From Tritrichomonas musculus (lineage: Eukaryota > Parabasalia > Tritrichomonadida > Tritrichomonadidae): a stretch of DNA of 64,000 nt. The stretch is from NCBI GenBank assembly GCA_039105265.1, contig JAPFFF010000020.1, positions 2,063,001 to 2,127,000 of the forward strand, in the 5' to 3' direction. The notes under the pieces were generated by a model that made no database searches, was not told the origin of the DNA, and was given only the letters and a program-made list of their open reading frames with translations. Positions 17,550 to 26,870 of this stretch are shown piece by piece (the stretch's first letter is position 1; each line of letters begins with the position of its first letter). The position numbers were made by a program, and so were the translations under genes.

Positions 17550-20500
17550 ATGTTAAACATGAACAAGGACATTGAAGATAATTTTTTAGATGCTATTGGA
17601 GATGTCTATGCTGATACAAAATCACAGTTTCGTCGTGAATATAATCGACGTGCTAAACAATACCAAAAGAAAGACAAATTTAAAGAAGAAATGAGGAAGC
17701 TCATGATTCCTGCAGGACAAGGTATTGGTTTTGCTACAGACATCAATCAAGATGAAGATAAGAGGTACGCATTTACGGAAGCACTACGACAGATACATAA
17801 AAAGAAAAATGTTGGAAGACCTATTGTTAAAGCAATTGCACTTGATGGAACTTATAAGTACTTCACACTCAGTGATAAGCACAACATCGAAAGTACATTA
17901 GGTCATATAACAGGAGAACTTGATTTAAGTGAAGACCAATCAGACACTAATCCATATATCTCAAACATGTTCATTCCAGTTCGATATGAGGTACAATTTA
18001 TTGACATGAACAAAACAAATGATGGTGTTCATTTTAGAACCAAGATGCAAGATATGGATACTCATGAAATCTATGATGATGAAGTCGAAATTGATGAAGA
18101 CTATCGAAATACACCAGAAGGTAGTTTTTTCCCATACATCAATCTATCACCTATAGACTTATCTACATACCAAATCTTTCATGAGGTAAGGAAAGAGAAC
18201 TACAGAGATAATTGTTTTGTATATGCTTGTATACAATCAGGTGTGTTCACTGATGATGAAATAGATGACTTACGATTTTTTGTTCAAACAAGAGCCATAC
18301 CCAATAACAAGATAGAAGAAGTAGCTAAAAAGTTCAAGTGCAATTTTAGTATCATTAGAATTGTTGAACAACCTGATAAATACAAGTATGAAACAAGAAT
18401 CAACACCAGAAAGAAAAAATGGTCTGTTGATTTTAAAAGAGAAGTTAACCTGATATTGTTCAAAGACCATTATATGCTCAACAGGAAAATACCTTGTACA
18501 TTATTCTACCTTCAACACTATGAAGAACTTGATAGAACATTTGCATATATGCCTTTTGACAAAAGATGTATGATAGCAAGATTGGAGAAAAATGGAAAGA
18601 CTGTCAAAGACTATAAACATGAAGGAATCAAACCAATAACCTTTTTCCAAAAGATGTTTGAGTTACATCTATTTGAAGAAATCAAAGCATGCGAAATGGA
18701 TATTATCAACACAACTGAATATGAACATGTTAATGACTATGTAAGTCTCGAATATAATGCAGAACAAAGTACAAGACTCATTGAGAATAATAAAAAGAAA
18801 CAAAATACATGGTCAAGGATTTATTATAGCGACTTCGAAACAAACTCTACAGTCAGTCCACATATACCATATCTCAATTGTACTATCTTTCGAGATGGAG
18901 CCAACATACATAAAATATCTATTCAAGGTGAAGATTGTGGACAGAAGCTCTTGAATTATTTATGGAGTGGCTCATTAACATATTTTCATAACCTCAAGTA
19001 TGATGCATGTTTTTTCATTAACACACCTGGATGGGATACACAGATAACAGAACGAAGTGGAACTGTGTTGCAAATCATCATGACATTATTCGAAGAAGGT
19101 ACAAGGAAAGTCAAAAAGAGATTAACATTCAGGAACTCATACAGTATAATACCACAAGCATTAAGTAAATTTGCTACAATGTTCAACCTCAATGTTCACA
19201 AGGAAGTCATGGCATATAAGCTATATACACAAGAGAACATTCAAAGAAGAATTGTTGATGCTACTGAGTTCCAACAGCAATACATCGATGAAAATGCAGA
19301 TAAGTTATCGAAAGCACAACTTGATGCAAACTGCAAGCAGATTATCGAAAATGCAAAAATCGCAAATTGCTATAATGATGGCAAAATCGACATCATTAAA
19401 TATGCCATCTTCTATTGTTTCAAGGACTGTATTGTTTTGATGAAGGGAATGGAAAAATTTAATGAAGACCTGAAAGCAGTCTTTAAAGAGACAAAGACAG
19501 ATATGTATGGTGTTCATGATTTTATATCTATAAGTGCTATTGGATACTGCTTTGCCAAGAAATATGGTTGCTTTGATGGATGTTATGAACTATCAGGTAA
19601 GTGTCAAGACTTCATACAACGATGTGTCTCTGGTGGAAGAACAATGACAGCAGGTAATGAAAAGCAATACATCGAAGGAAAGATACAAGACTTTGATGCA
19701 GTTAGCTTATATCCATCTGCAATGTATGTTATGGATGGTATACCATTAGGAAGACCTAAAGTAATACCACAAGGTACAACACATGAACAACTTATGCAAT
19801 ATGATACATTCTTTATCGAAGTCAACATCAAGAAACTCGAATGTAAATCAAAAGAGCCATATAAATTTGGACAAGTATTTACAAGGAATGAAGCAGGTAG
19901 TAAAATATTCGGCAATTTCCTTGTTGACCATTATTATATCGATAAAGTAGGTCTCATGGACTTGTTCGAATTTTATGATGTTGAATATGAGTTAATACGT
20001 GGCTATTACTTTGATGAAGGATTTAACAAGAAAATCAATGAGTTCATTGAGAAGCTCTTTAATCTCAGGGCAAGTTATAAAAAGCAAAAGAACCCTCTTG
20101 AACAAACAATAAAGCTCCTCCTCAACTCCATATATGGCAAGTCAATATTGAAAGCAACAAAGACTGAAACCAAGACAGTACCAAAAAGCCAACTATACAA
20201 GTACCTCTGGAGGAACTACAACTTTATCAAGGAGGTTGTTGAAGATGCTAATATTGATAAGTGCTATGTCAAGAAGTTGAAACCAATTAATGACCATTTC
20301 AACCTACCTCAATTTGGTGCAAGCGTTCTCTCTTGGAGTAAGCACTTAATGAACAGGGTTATGGCTACAGCTGAGCAAGCAGGTATACCTATCTTTTATC
20401 AAGATACTGATAGTATGCATGTACTTGAAAAAGATGTACCAAGGATAGCTGACTTATTCCAGTTCAAGTATCATCAACCTCTTATTGGAAAAAATATGTG

Positions 20501-20834
20501 TCAGTTTCATAATGACTTTGATGAGTTCGAAGGTAGTCAAGGGGAAATACACTCAAGAAAACTCATTGCACTTGGTAAAAAGAGCTACCTCGATATCTTG
20601 GTTGATGAACAAGGAAATGAAGGATATCATATTAGACTCAAAGGAATTCCAAAACAAGTTATTCTCAACAAGTGCAAAAGGATGGATATCTCAGTTGAAG
20701 AGCTTTTTGAAAGAATGCATGAAGGAGAAAGTATGACATTTGATTTGTTGGATGGTTCGAATGCATTCAGGAAGTCAAAGACATTTCAACAAACCAACTT
20801 ACCTAAATTTGCACGTACTCTTAGGTTTACTTAG
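17550..20834 (+). CDS. Protein-primed DNA polymerase B with N-terminal Cys-His (papain/OTU-like) domain
   Basis: The start is placed at the ATG in 17550 (1094 residues), 11 nt after a TCACTTTTA initiator-like motif. An upstream in-frame ATG lies in the T-rich leader and would add a phenylalanine-rich stub. Proofreading motifs are ExoI SDFETN (D428, E430), ExoII FHNLKYD (N481, D485) and ExoIII YCFKD (Y622, D626). Polymerase motifs are DFDAVSLYPS (714-723), LLLNSIYGKS (N859) and YQDTDS (950-955). Before these, residues about 205-320 hold a separate domain with DNCFVYACIQSG (C222) and LFKDHYMLNRK (H307), a Cys...His layout like papain/OTU peptidases. It replicates the linear element from a protein primer. 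Confidence 0.93.
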   Translation: MLNMNKDIEDNFLDAIGDVYADTKSQFRREYNRRAKQYQKKDKFKEEMRKLMIPAGQGIGFATDINQDEDKRYAFTEALRQIHKKKNVGRPIVKAIALDGTYKYFTLSDKHNIESTLGHITGELDLSEDQSDTNPYISNMFIPVRYEVQFIDMNKTNDGVHFRTKMQDMDTHEIYDDEVEIDEDYRNTPEGSFFPYINLSPIDLSTYQIFHEVRKENYRDNCFVYACIQSGVFTDDEIDDLRFFVQTRAIPNNKIEEVAKKFKCNFSIIRIVEQPDKYKYETRINTRKKKWSVDFKREVNLILFKDHYMLNRKIPCTLFYLQHYEELDRTFAYMPFDKRCMIARLEKNGKTVKDYKHEGIKPITFFQKMFELHLFEEIKACEMDIINTTEYEHVNDYVSLEYNAEQSTRLIENNKKKQNTWSRIYYSDFETNSTVSPHIPYLNCTIFRDGANIHKISIQGEDCGQKLLNYLWSGSLTYFHNLKYDACFFINTPGWDTQITERSGTVLQIIMTLFEEGTRKVKKRLTFRNSYSIIPQALSKFATMFNLNVHKEVMAYKLYTQENIQRRIVDATEFQQQYIDENADKLSKAQLDANCKQIIENAKIANCYNDGKIDIIKYAIFYCFKDCIVLMKGMEKFNEDLKAVFKETKTDMYGVHDFISISAIGYCFAKKYGCFDGCYELSGKCQDFIQRCVSGGRTMTAGNEKQYIEGKIQDFDAVSLYPSAMYVMDGIPLGRPKVIPQGTTHEQLMQYDTFFIEVNIKKLECKSKEPYKFGQVFTRNEAGSKIFGNFLVDHYYIDKVGLMDLFEFYDVEYELIRGYYFDEGFNKKINEFIEKLFNLRASYKKQKNPLEQTIKLLLNSIYGKSILKATKTETKTVPKSQLYKYLWRNYNFIKEVVEDANIDKCYVKKLKPINDHFNLPQFGASVLSWSKHLMNRVMATAEQAGIPIFYQDTDSMHVLEKDVPRIADLFQFKYHQPLIGKNMCQFHNDFDEFEGSQGEIHSRKLIALGKKSYLDILVDEQGNEGYHIRLKGIPKQVILNKCKRMDISVEELFERMHEGESMTFDLLDGSNAFRKSKTFQQTNLPKFARTLRFT

Positions 20835-21567
20835 TTATAACATCATTGATATCAGTCGAGTTGGATGGTTTAATTTTGATAGTTATGAACAAAGGACTTT
20901 TTAACAATATCGGCTGGTATTGAAAATCTACTAAACTTAATTCTAAAAACTTTAATGAATCTGTAAATGTTTTTATTTTTAAAGGCTTACCCTCAGTCTC
21001 GAAATCATAGATAAGTGGTTTCTTATCTACAGTGAAGGTATTTATTGTACCTATAACTGAAGGTGTATATTGCTGTTCACCTATATTCGAGTATATGGCA
21101 TTACCTTGTAGTGATACTAGATACAACTTAGTATGATTTAATATTGGTATATCTTTTATTATATAGGTTGTATTAGCAGGTAACTCTAAAGGCAATGGAG
21201 TATTATAAAGACCAGTTACTAATGCAGCTCGATGAGTTAAAGACGTAATGGTAGTCTTCATTGTGGTTTTTATTTGGAATGTTCTTGTTTCTTGTTTATA
21301 CTCCCATTGAAACCAAGACATTAAATTTAATACCGATTGTAATTCTTTGATTGTATAAGAAAATTTAGGAGTTCGAAAATAGGCTTTAATAGGTACTGAA
21401 TCACTTGACATCTCAATATAATCTTCATCATTGGTTAACAGAATATTACTCAAGGTGCTTAATGAAGATACATAATACTTGACATATTTACACTTCCAAG
21501 GTATATCTAAATTAACTGATACCTTATTATATTCATCTGCATTTGTGCTTTGTACTGATACTAGCAT
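20827..21567 (-). CDS. Jelly-roll-like protein, second minor capsid candidate
   Basis: A 246-residue, beta-rich protein. The C-terminal half (about 165-246) reads as alternating strands (VIGTINTFTVDKKPLIYDFE; SLKFLELSLVDFQYQPI; SPLFITIKIKP). The 'LELSLVDFQYQPI...LFITIKI' end recalls the closing strands of single-jelly-roll penton or vertex proteins. It may be the true penton, or a fiber-attachment protein, because it lies divergently 16 bp from the first large fiber-like gene. It overlaps the polymerase end by 8 bp. No diagnostic motif. Confidence 0.5.
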   Translation of the reverse strand: MLVSVQSTNADEYNKVSVNLDIPWKCKYVKYYVSSLSTLSNILLTNDEDYIEMSSDSVPIKAYFRTPKFSYTIKELQSVLNLMSWFQWEYKQETRTFQIKTTMKTTITSLTHRAALVTGLYNTPLPLELPANTTYIIKDIPILNHTKLYLVSLQGNAIYSNIGEQQYTPSVIGTINTFTVDKKPLIYDFETEGKPLKIKTFTDSLKFLELSLVDFQYQPILLKSPLFITIKIKPSNSTDINDVITK

Positions 21568-21583
21568 TTTATTATATCCTAAA

Positions 21584-24500
21584 ATGTCAATTAAAGTTTA
21601 TTCTTTGTTATCAGGAGAAACAGAGAAGCTAAAAGACAAAGACATAGAGATAAGTGTTAATGATGAAAACAACATCGATATCATAAGAGGTGGAGACCCT
21701 AAAGATTATCCAAAATTCAGTTGCTTATATAATAAGGAAGAGATAGACATAAAATTGGTTAGTGACTATCTGGATAAAAATGGGCTCGAGTCTTTTGGTG
21801 CTCTTAACATTATGGGAGGTAAAGGTATATATACATGGAATACTGATGGTACACTAACGACAAAAATACAATATTGTGCTAGTCTCAATAAACTATATGA
21901 AAGATTAAGAGACAGTGCTAAAAATTTAGAAGTCTTTTTAACCAAAATGAGGGAAGATGTAGATTCTGGTATTGCACCCGGAGCTACCTTAAAATATTTC
22001 ACTGGAGAGATAAGTGATAAAGATATAATAGAAGAAGAATATGATGTTAGTACATATAAGAAGTTAATAGAAGCATTAACAGCGAATCAAAAAGGTATGT
22101 TAGATGTTATGAATTTAATGATTCAAAATATAGATGAAGTTAATAATGCAATTGTTCCAAGTATCGATTGGAATACATTAAAGGACTTAAAAATAATTGT
22201 CGAACATGTAGATGAAACTACCAAAGCAATTACCTATGGAACAGATACAATAAAACCTAAAAACATGGAAACTATAATAAAAGAGTTAAGTACAAGTAAT
22301 GATAATATATCAAAGTGGATAAAAAATAATACTGTTGATTTTACTGAAATTGAGCCCATTAAATATGTAGATTTAAAAGTTAATGAAACTACTAATGAAA
22401 CTATCTTTGATGTCAATGAGACAAAGATAAATAACATGAAAGACTTTGCTGAGAAAACAAATACAACAGCTGCTAATATTACTAAATGGATAGATGCATT
22501 AAATGATCAAACCATAAGTTATGAGACTCTCTTGAACTTAACAGGTGGTAATACTTCCATGTGCCTAATTAATAAAACAACTGGTGAACCAGAAATACAT
22601 GAGGTTAAAATAGAAATTGATGAAACACCACCACCTACTCCAACACCTGAGCCAACTCCAGACCCTACACCTACACCTACGCCTACTCCAACTGAACCAC
22701 CAAAAGAGTTAGTTAACAAAGAAGATATGGTTTATGTAATTCCTCCTATTGATGAATTAAAGAAACTCGAAGAATATACGATTCCAAAAATAATAGAACC
22801 AGAAGTACTCAAATTAACAGTATCCAAGTTTTGGTTATATAGTAAAGAGACAATAGGATGGATAAAAGACTTATTGTATAATATCATTTCAACTACCCTA
22901 TCTCTTGCTAAACAGCCTATTAAATTAACTTATAAAACAATTGCTTTTGCGACAAAAGAATTTATGAAGATTATATATAACTTATTTTATTTTATCTGGT
23001 ATGGTATTGATAGTATTGTGGATATTGCATATGAAGCTGTTAAAGATAATGAAAAAGTGGGGGTAATCTTTTATATTGGAGGAGAAGATGCAGATGCTGA
23101 CTTTAAGGATGTAGATTTGCATCAGGTCATTGATGAGATAAAAGAATTGACACCAAGACTTAATAACAAAATTGATGAATTAAAGAATGAAGGAATTCGA
23201 ATGATTAAAATAGCATATAGCTCATTTACATTATTTTGGAGCAACTTATGGCACTTCATAGTTGATTTTATCATGAACTACCCGAATTTAGTTAATAATA
23301 TTATACAGATAGGCGGAAATTGGATAGATGCTCAATTTTGGCAATATATAGGAGGTTATTCTGATTTAATTCTGTATGTTTATGTAATACTTGTATATGC
23401 AATCGCTGGGGGTTTAGGCGTTGGGGCATTTTGTTTATGTGTAATTCTAATAGCTGCCCTTTTCGAACCAATAGGAAGAGGTGCCCAATGGATTGTAAAT
23501 AAGATTACACGACATCCTCCTGCTCCTCATGCTCGTACACTTGAAGTTGATGATAATGACGTTGTTAATACTGATGATGAAAATAGCTTTGATATTGTTG
23601 ACCCTGATGGAAATAAAATTGTAATTGAGATTGATGATGATATATTAGAAGTATTTCGAAATCAATATAACTCATTGGTCTCCAAATATCAAACAATCTA
23701 TGATGTTGTTCCCTCTACTCCATCAACTGACTCCAAGTATTTTACCTTGAAGGAATCAGACCAGTTATATTTATATAGACCATCTAAGACGTATGAAGAA
23801 TCCAATTATTATTGTATGAGATGGGATATAGATAAAGATTATGACATACCACAAAATTTAGTATTTAGATTCAAAGACTATCTATTTGGTCATAACTGGG
23901 AATTAACATGGGATGGTAAAAATTGGACAGGAAATAATTGTCAAAACATGTGTACAGAAAAGATATCATACATGAACACAAATAACGGTGCGCCTGCTTT
24001 AACAATCAAACATAACGAAAGAATTGGGAGATGGATAAAAGGAACAATAAAGGAAGATTTAACTGATGATGATAATTATGCTCATATCTTGAAAGATTAT
24101 CTTACCAATTGGAGGGTTGTTAAGAAAGATGGAACCATACTAAGTGAAGGAATAACTGCAACTTTTGATTCAAGTGGTTCAGGTACTTTTACTCAAGATG
24201 GATATAAATATGAACAAGCTAGAATGTATGTTGATGCACCAAGTGGATTAAATGCAGATGATGGATTATATGTTTATGCTGACCTAAATATTAATGGAAA
24301 TATAACTGAATTAAAATGGGATTGTCATCCTACTCATTGTATTAATTCAGGTGTTATGCATACCTATGGGTCAAATCCTTGTCTCGAATCATTTAATTAT
24401 CATCGAGAAAAAAGGCATTCCATTAAAATCATTGAAGGATTTAATCATAAGAACATTCGAATATATATAGAGAAAGAATTATTTGATTTTGATGTGAAAG

Positions 24501-26851
24501 TTAATCCATTCGATATAATTATTCAACAACAATTTTATGAAGTAGAGCCAGACCCAAGAAAATGCACTACCATATCGACAGATTATAATATTTATTCATC
24601 AAAGATTATATGGGCTGATAATATCATGACTATGCGTCGAGACTTAAATGTTGTTGGTGGAATCACAGATATATTAGCCTATGATTATGCTTTATTGAAA
24701 CAGACAGTTGATAATCTAGTTGAACAAATGAGAATTCAAGCCATGTATAATGAATATACTGATAGTATTAAACAAGGTGTAGCAGTTGCGAATAGTATAT
24801 TAAATATTTTAGCAACAACAGTTTGTATTGCAAGTGCCCTTTCAACATTAAATATGTCCAATAACTCTGTAACTATTAATACATATCAAACAAGACCTTT
24901 CCCAGCAGGTCCAGGAGGAAATGGTGGAGGAGGTGGTGGTGGTGGTGGCGGTTATCCAGGTGATGGAGGTAGTGGCTTTCAAGGTAAGTTTTTGGTGAAT
25001 GTTGATTTGAAGGCTGATAAGATGACTATGGAAAGATTTTTACCAATAACAACAACTGTTCAAAATCCTGTTGCTGGAGCTATTTCAACATTCTCAGCTA
25101 CACAGGTTGTCCTTTCGACAACACATGCACTGACTCAGTTAGGAAATGCTATTGCTACTCTTGGTTCGAATGTCTTACACTTCTTTAGGAATAGACCAGA
25201 TACAAATGGAACTGAAACATTAAATATTAATTCATCCTCGATTACAATAACTGATAATGATACTGATAATGCAACAAATACTATCACAACCACTGAGCAA
25301 TCATTAGAGAGAACTCATAGAGAAGTACAGCCACAGGTTGTTACAGATGAAACAGATGAGATTCGAACAGATATAACTGTACCACAGACTACAATGACAA
25401 ATACAGCTTCAACTACGATTGCACTTAGGAATCAAGTTCCTGTTATCAATATATCTGGAATCCAGTATACCTTAGAAGATATTGCAGATATGACAAGAGC
25501 AGAACGAAATGCATTAGTTGCTAGTCATCCTGATATATTACGTATCCAATATCATGGAAGAGAGTGGTTTAATGTGTATGATTTGTTTTATAATGACCAA
25601 CTCATTATCCATAATAATGTATTTCAACGAAGGACTCTAATAAGACCAGCTGATATTGAAATGACAGATAGAATACATAGAGCTACTGATAATAATTGGT
25701 CAATAGAATGGGAAGGAACAACATACACAGCGAGAGATATTGAACAATTATCTATGCAAGACAGATTAAATTTACCATTTGTACAAAATGGAGATATTGG
25801 ATTAGAACCTTACTTGAATGACCAAACAATGGAAGCATGGATAAATATTATTGATCATAGAGGAGAGACCATTGACCCAATTGTTGCTACTATTGATTAT
25901 TCAGCACCAACTACAGCAAATATTAGTGGAGGTCAAGTACGATTTGTTGGAATAAATTCACAGATAGAAGTCAATGCAAATGGAGTTAGATATCAGCATT
26001 ATGACCTTGTTGCCACAACAGATACTTGGACAGTACCAGGAACAACACCAGCAATAACAGCAAGAATGATAGAACAAATGAGTGATGAACAAAGAGGAGA
26101 ACTAATGGATAATATTTATTCTCATGGTAATCTTTTAGCTTTTAATGACACATTAGATGAAACAACTGGTGAAGAAATAACACAAGTACTATATAATGGA
26201 AATGTAGTTGCTACAATAGATAGAAGAAGACTACATGTAATTAATATTGTGAATGGAGTGATAGAAATGTACCAACAAGATGGTGTTATAAGTGCAACTA
26301 CCCAGGTTATTATGGGAGCAGTAGGTTATGTTGCTAGAAGGTTCTTACATGGTCAATGGCAGTTTGTTAGACATCATCCTGGTGATGCAGCAGCTATAGC
26401 AGGAGTAGCAGCAGAAGCATATGTAGCAAATAGAATAGGATTATTTAATATTCCAAGTTGGTTCCGTCGTAATGATAACCCAGAGACATTAGCAGAGGAA
26501 GATGTATTAGAAAAGATTCTTGCATGGGCATATCATGAAGAAACAGATGATGAACCTGAACTTGAAATAACAATGAAGGATGCTGATAAGATGATGGTTT
26601 CATTTGATACATGTATTAATATTGCAAAGACATATCGCGATACTTTAAAGGGTACAATAGCATTCATGTGCGAGAAAATCAAAGAGCTTGAAAATAAGTC
26701 AAGTACAAAACATCCATTAGAAGATATAGATATGACTGCTTATATTACTAAAGTAGAAGTGAAGGAAATGATAGACCAGAAGGATGCATATATTGATACT
26801 CTTGAGGCAAGACTTGCAGCACTTGAAGCTAAATGTGCTAACATCGAATGA
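21584..26851 (+). CDS. Giant spike/fiber-like protein with transmembrane region
   Basis: The start at 21584 (TAAAATG) gives 1755 residues and avoids overlap with the divergent neighbour. In order it has an N-terminal helical region; a Thr/Pro repeat hinge (about 348-373); a hydrophobic segment (about 590-632, DLILYVYVILVYAIAGGLGV) able to span a membrane; a beta module (about 715-1025, with LYLYRP, NWELTWDGKNWTGNN, QQFYEVEPDP, TDYNIYSSKIIWADNI); a second hydrophobic stretch; a polyglycine linker (about 1108-1134); a Ser/Thr-rich part; and a C-terminal coiled coil (DTLEARLAALEAKCANIE). The beta module and coiled coil recur in the next gene, and the module is in the outer element too. A host-attachment role is inferred. 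Confidence 0.65.
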   Translation: MSIKVYSLLSGETEKLKDKDIEISVNDENNIDIIRGGDPKDYPKFSCLYNKEEIDIKLVSDYLDKNGLESFGALNIMGGKGIYTWNTDGTLTTKIQYCASLNKLYERLRDSAKNLEVFLTKMREDVDSGIAPGATLKYFTGEISDKDIIEEEYDVSTYKKLIEALTANQKGMLDVMNLMIQNIDEVNNAIVPSIDWNTLKDLKIIVEHVDETTKAITYGTDTIKPKNMETIIKELSTSNDNISKWIKNNTVDFTEIEPIKYVDLKVNETTNETIFDVNETKINNMKDFAEKTNTTAANITKWIDALNDQTISYETLLNLTGGNTSMCLINKTTGEPEIHEVKIEIDETPPPTPTPEPTPDPTPTPTPTPTEPPKELVNKEDMVYVIPPIDELKKLEEYTIPKIIEPEVLKLTVSKFWLYSKETIGWIKDLLYNIISTTLSLAKQPIKLTYKTIAFATKEFMKIIYNLFYFIWYGIDSIVDIAYEAVKDNEKVGVIFYIGGEDADADFKDVDLHQVIDEIKELTPRLNNKIDELKNEGIRMIKIAYSSFTLFWSNLWHFIVDFIMNYPNLVNNIIQIGGNWIDAQFWQYIGGYSDLILYVYVILVYAIAGGLGVGAFCLCVILIAALFEPIGRGAQWIVNKITRHPPAPHARTLEVDDNDVVNTDDENSFDIVDPDGNKIVIEIDDDILEVFRNQYNSLVSKYQTIYDVVPSTPSTDSKYFTLKESDQLYLYRPSKTYEESNYYCMRWDIDKDYDIPQNLVFRFKDYLFGHNWELTWDGKNWTGNNCQNMCTEKISYMNTNNGAPALTIKHNERIGRWIKGTIKEDLTDDDNYAHILKDYLTNWRVVKKDGTILSEGITATFDSSGSGTFTQDGYKYEQARMYVDAPSGLNADDGLYVYADLNINGNITELKWDCHPTHCINSGVMHTYGSNPCLESFNYHREKRHSIKIIEGFNHKNIRIYIEKELFDFDVKVNPFDIIIQQQFYEVEPDPRKCTTISTDYNIYSSKIIWADNIMTMRRDLNVVGGITDILAYDYALLKQTVDNLVEQMRIQAMYNEYTDSIKQGVAVANSILNILATTVCIASALSTLNMSNNSVTINTYQTRPFPAGPGGNGGGGGGGGGGYPGDGGSGFQGKFLVNVDLKADKMTMERFLPITTTVQNPVAGAISTFSATQVVLSTTHALTQLGNAIATLGSNVLHFFRNRPDTNGTETLNINSSSITITDNDTDNATNTITTTEQSLERTHREVQPQVVTDETDEIRTDITVPQTTMTNTASTTIALRNQVPVINISGIQYTLEDIADMTRAERNALVASHPDILRIQYHGREWFNVYDLFYNDQLIIHNNVFQRRTLIRPADIEMTDRIHRATDNNWSIEWEGTTYTARDIEQLSMQDRLNLPFVQNGDIGLEPYLNDQTMEAWINIIDHRGETIDPIVATIDYSAPTTANISGGQVRFVGINSQIEVNANGVRYQHYDLVATTDTWTVPGTTPAITARMIEQMSDEQRGELMDNIYSHGNLLAFNDTLDETTGEEITQVLYNGNVVATIDRRRLHVINIVNGVIEMYQQDGVISATTQVIMGAVGYVARRFLHGQWQFVRHHPGDAAAIAGVAAEAYVANRIGLFNIPSWFRRNDNPETLAEEDVLEKILAWAYHEETDDEPELEITMKDADKMMVSFDTCINIAKTYRDTLKGTIAFMCEKIKELENKSSTKHPLEDIDMTAYITKVEVKEMIDQKDAYIDTLEARLAALEAKCANIE

Positions 26852-26870
26852 GAAGTTTTATTTAACTAAA

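Noticed and set aside
24905-24985. Collagen-like domain in the giant spike
   Set aside because: It is a polyglycine linker without Gly-x-y periodicity.
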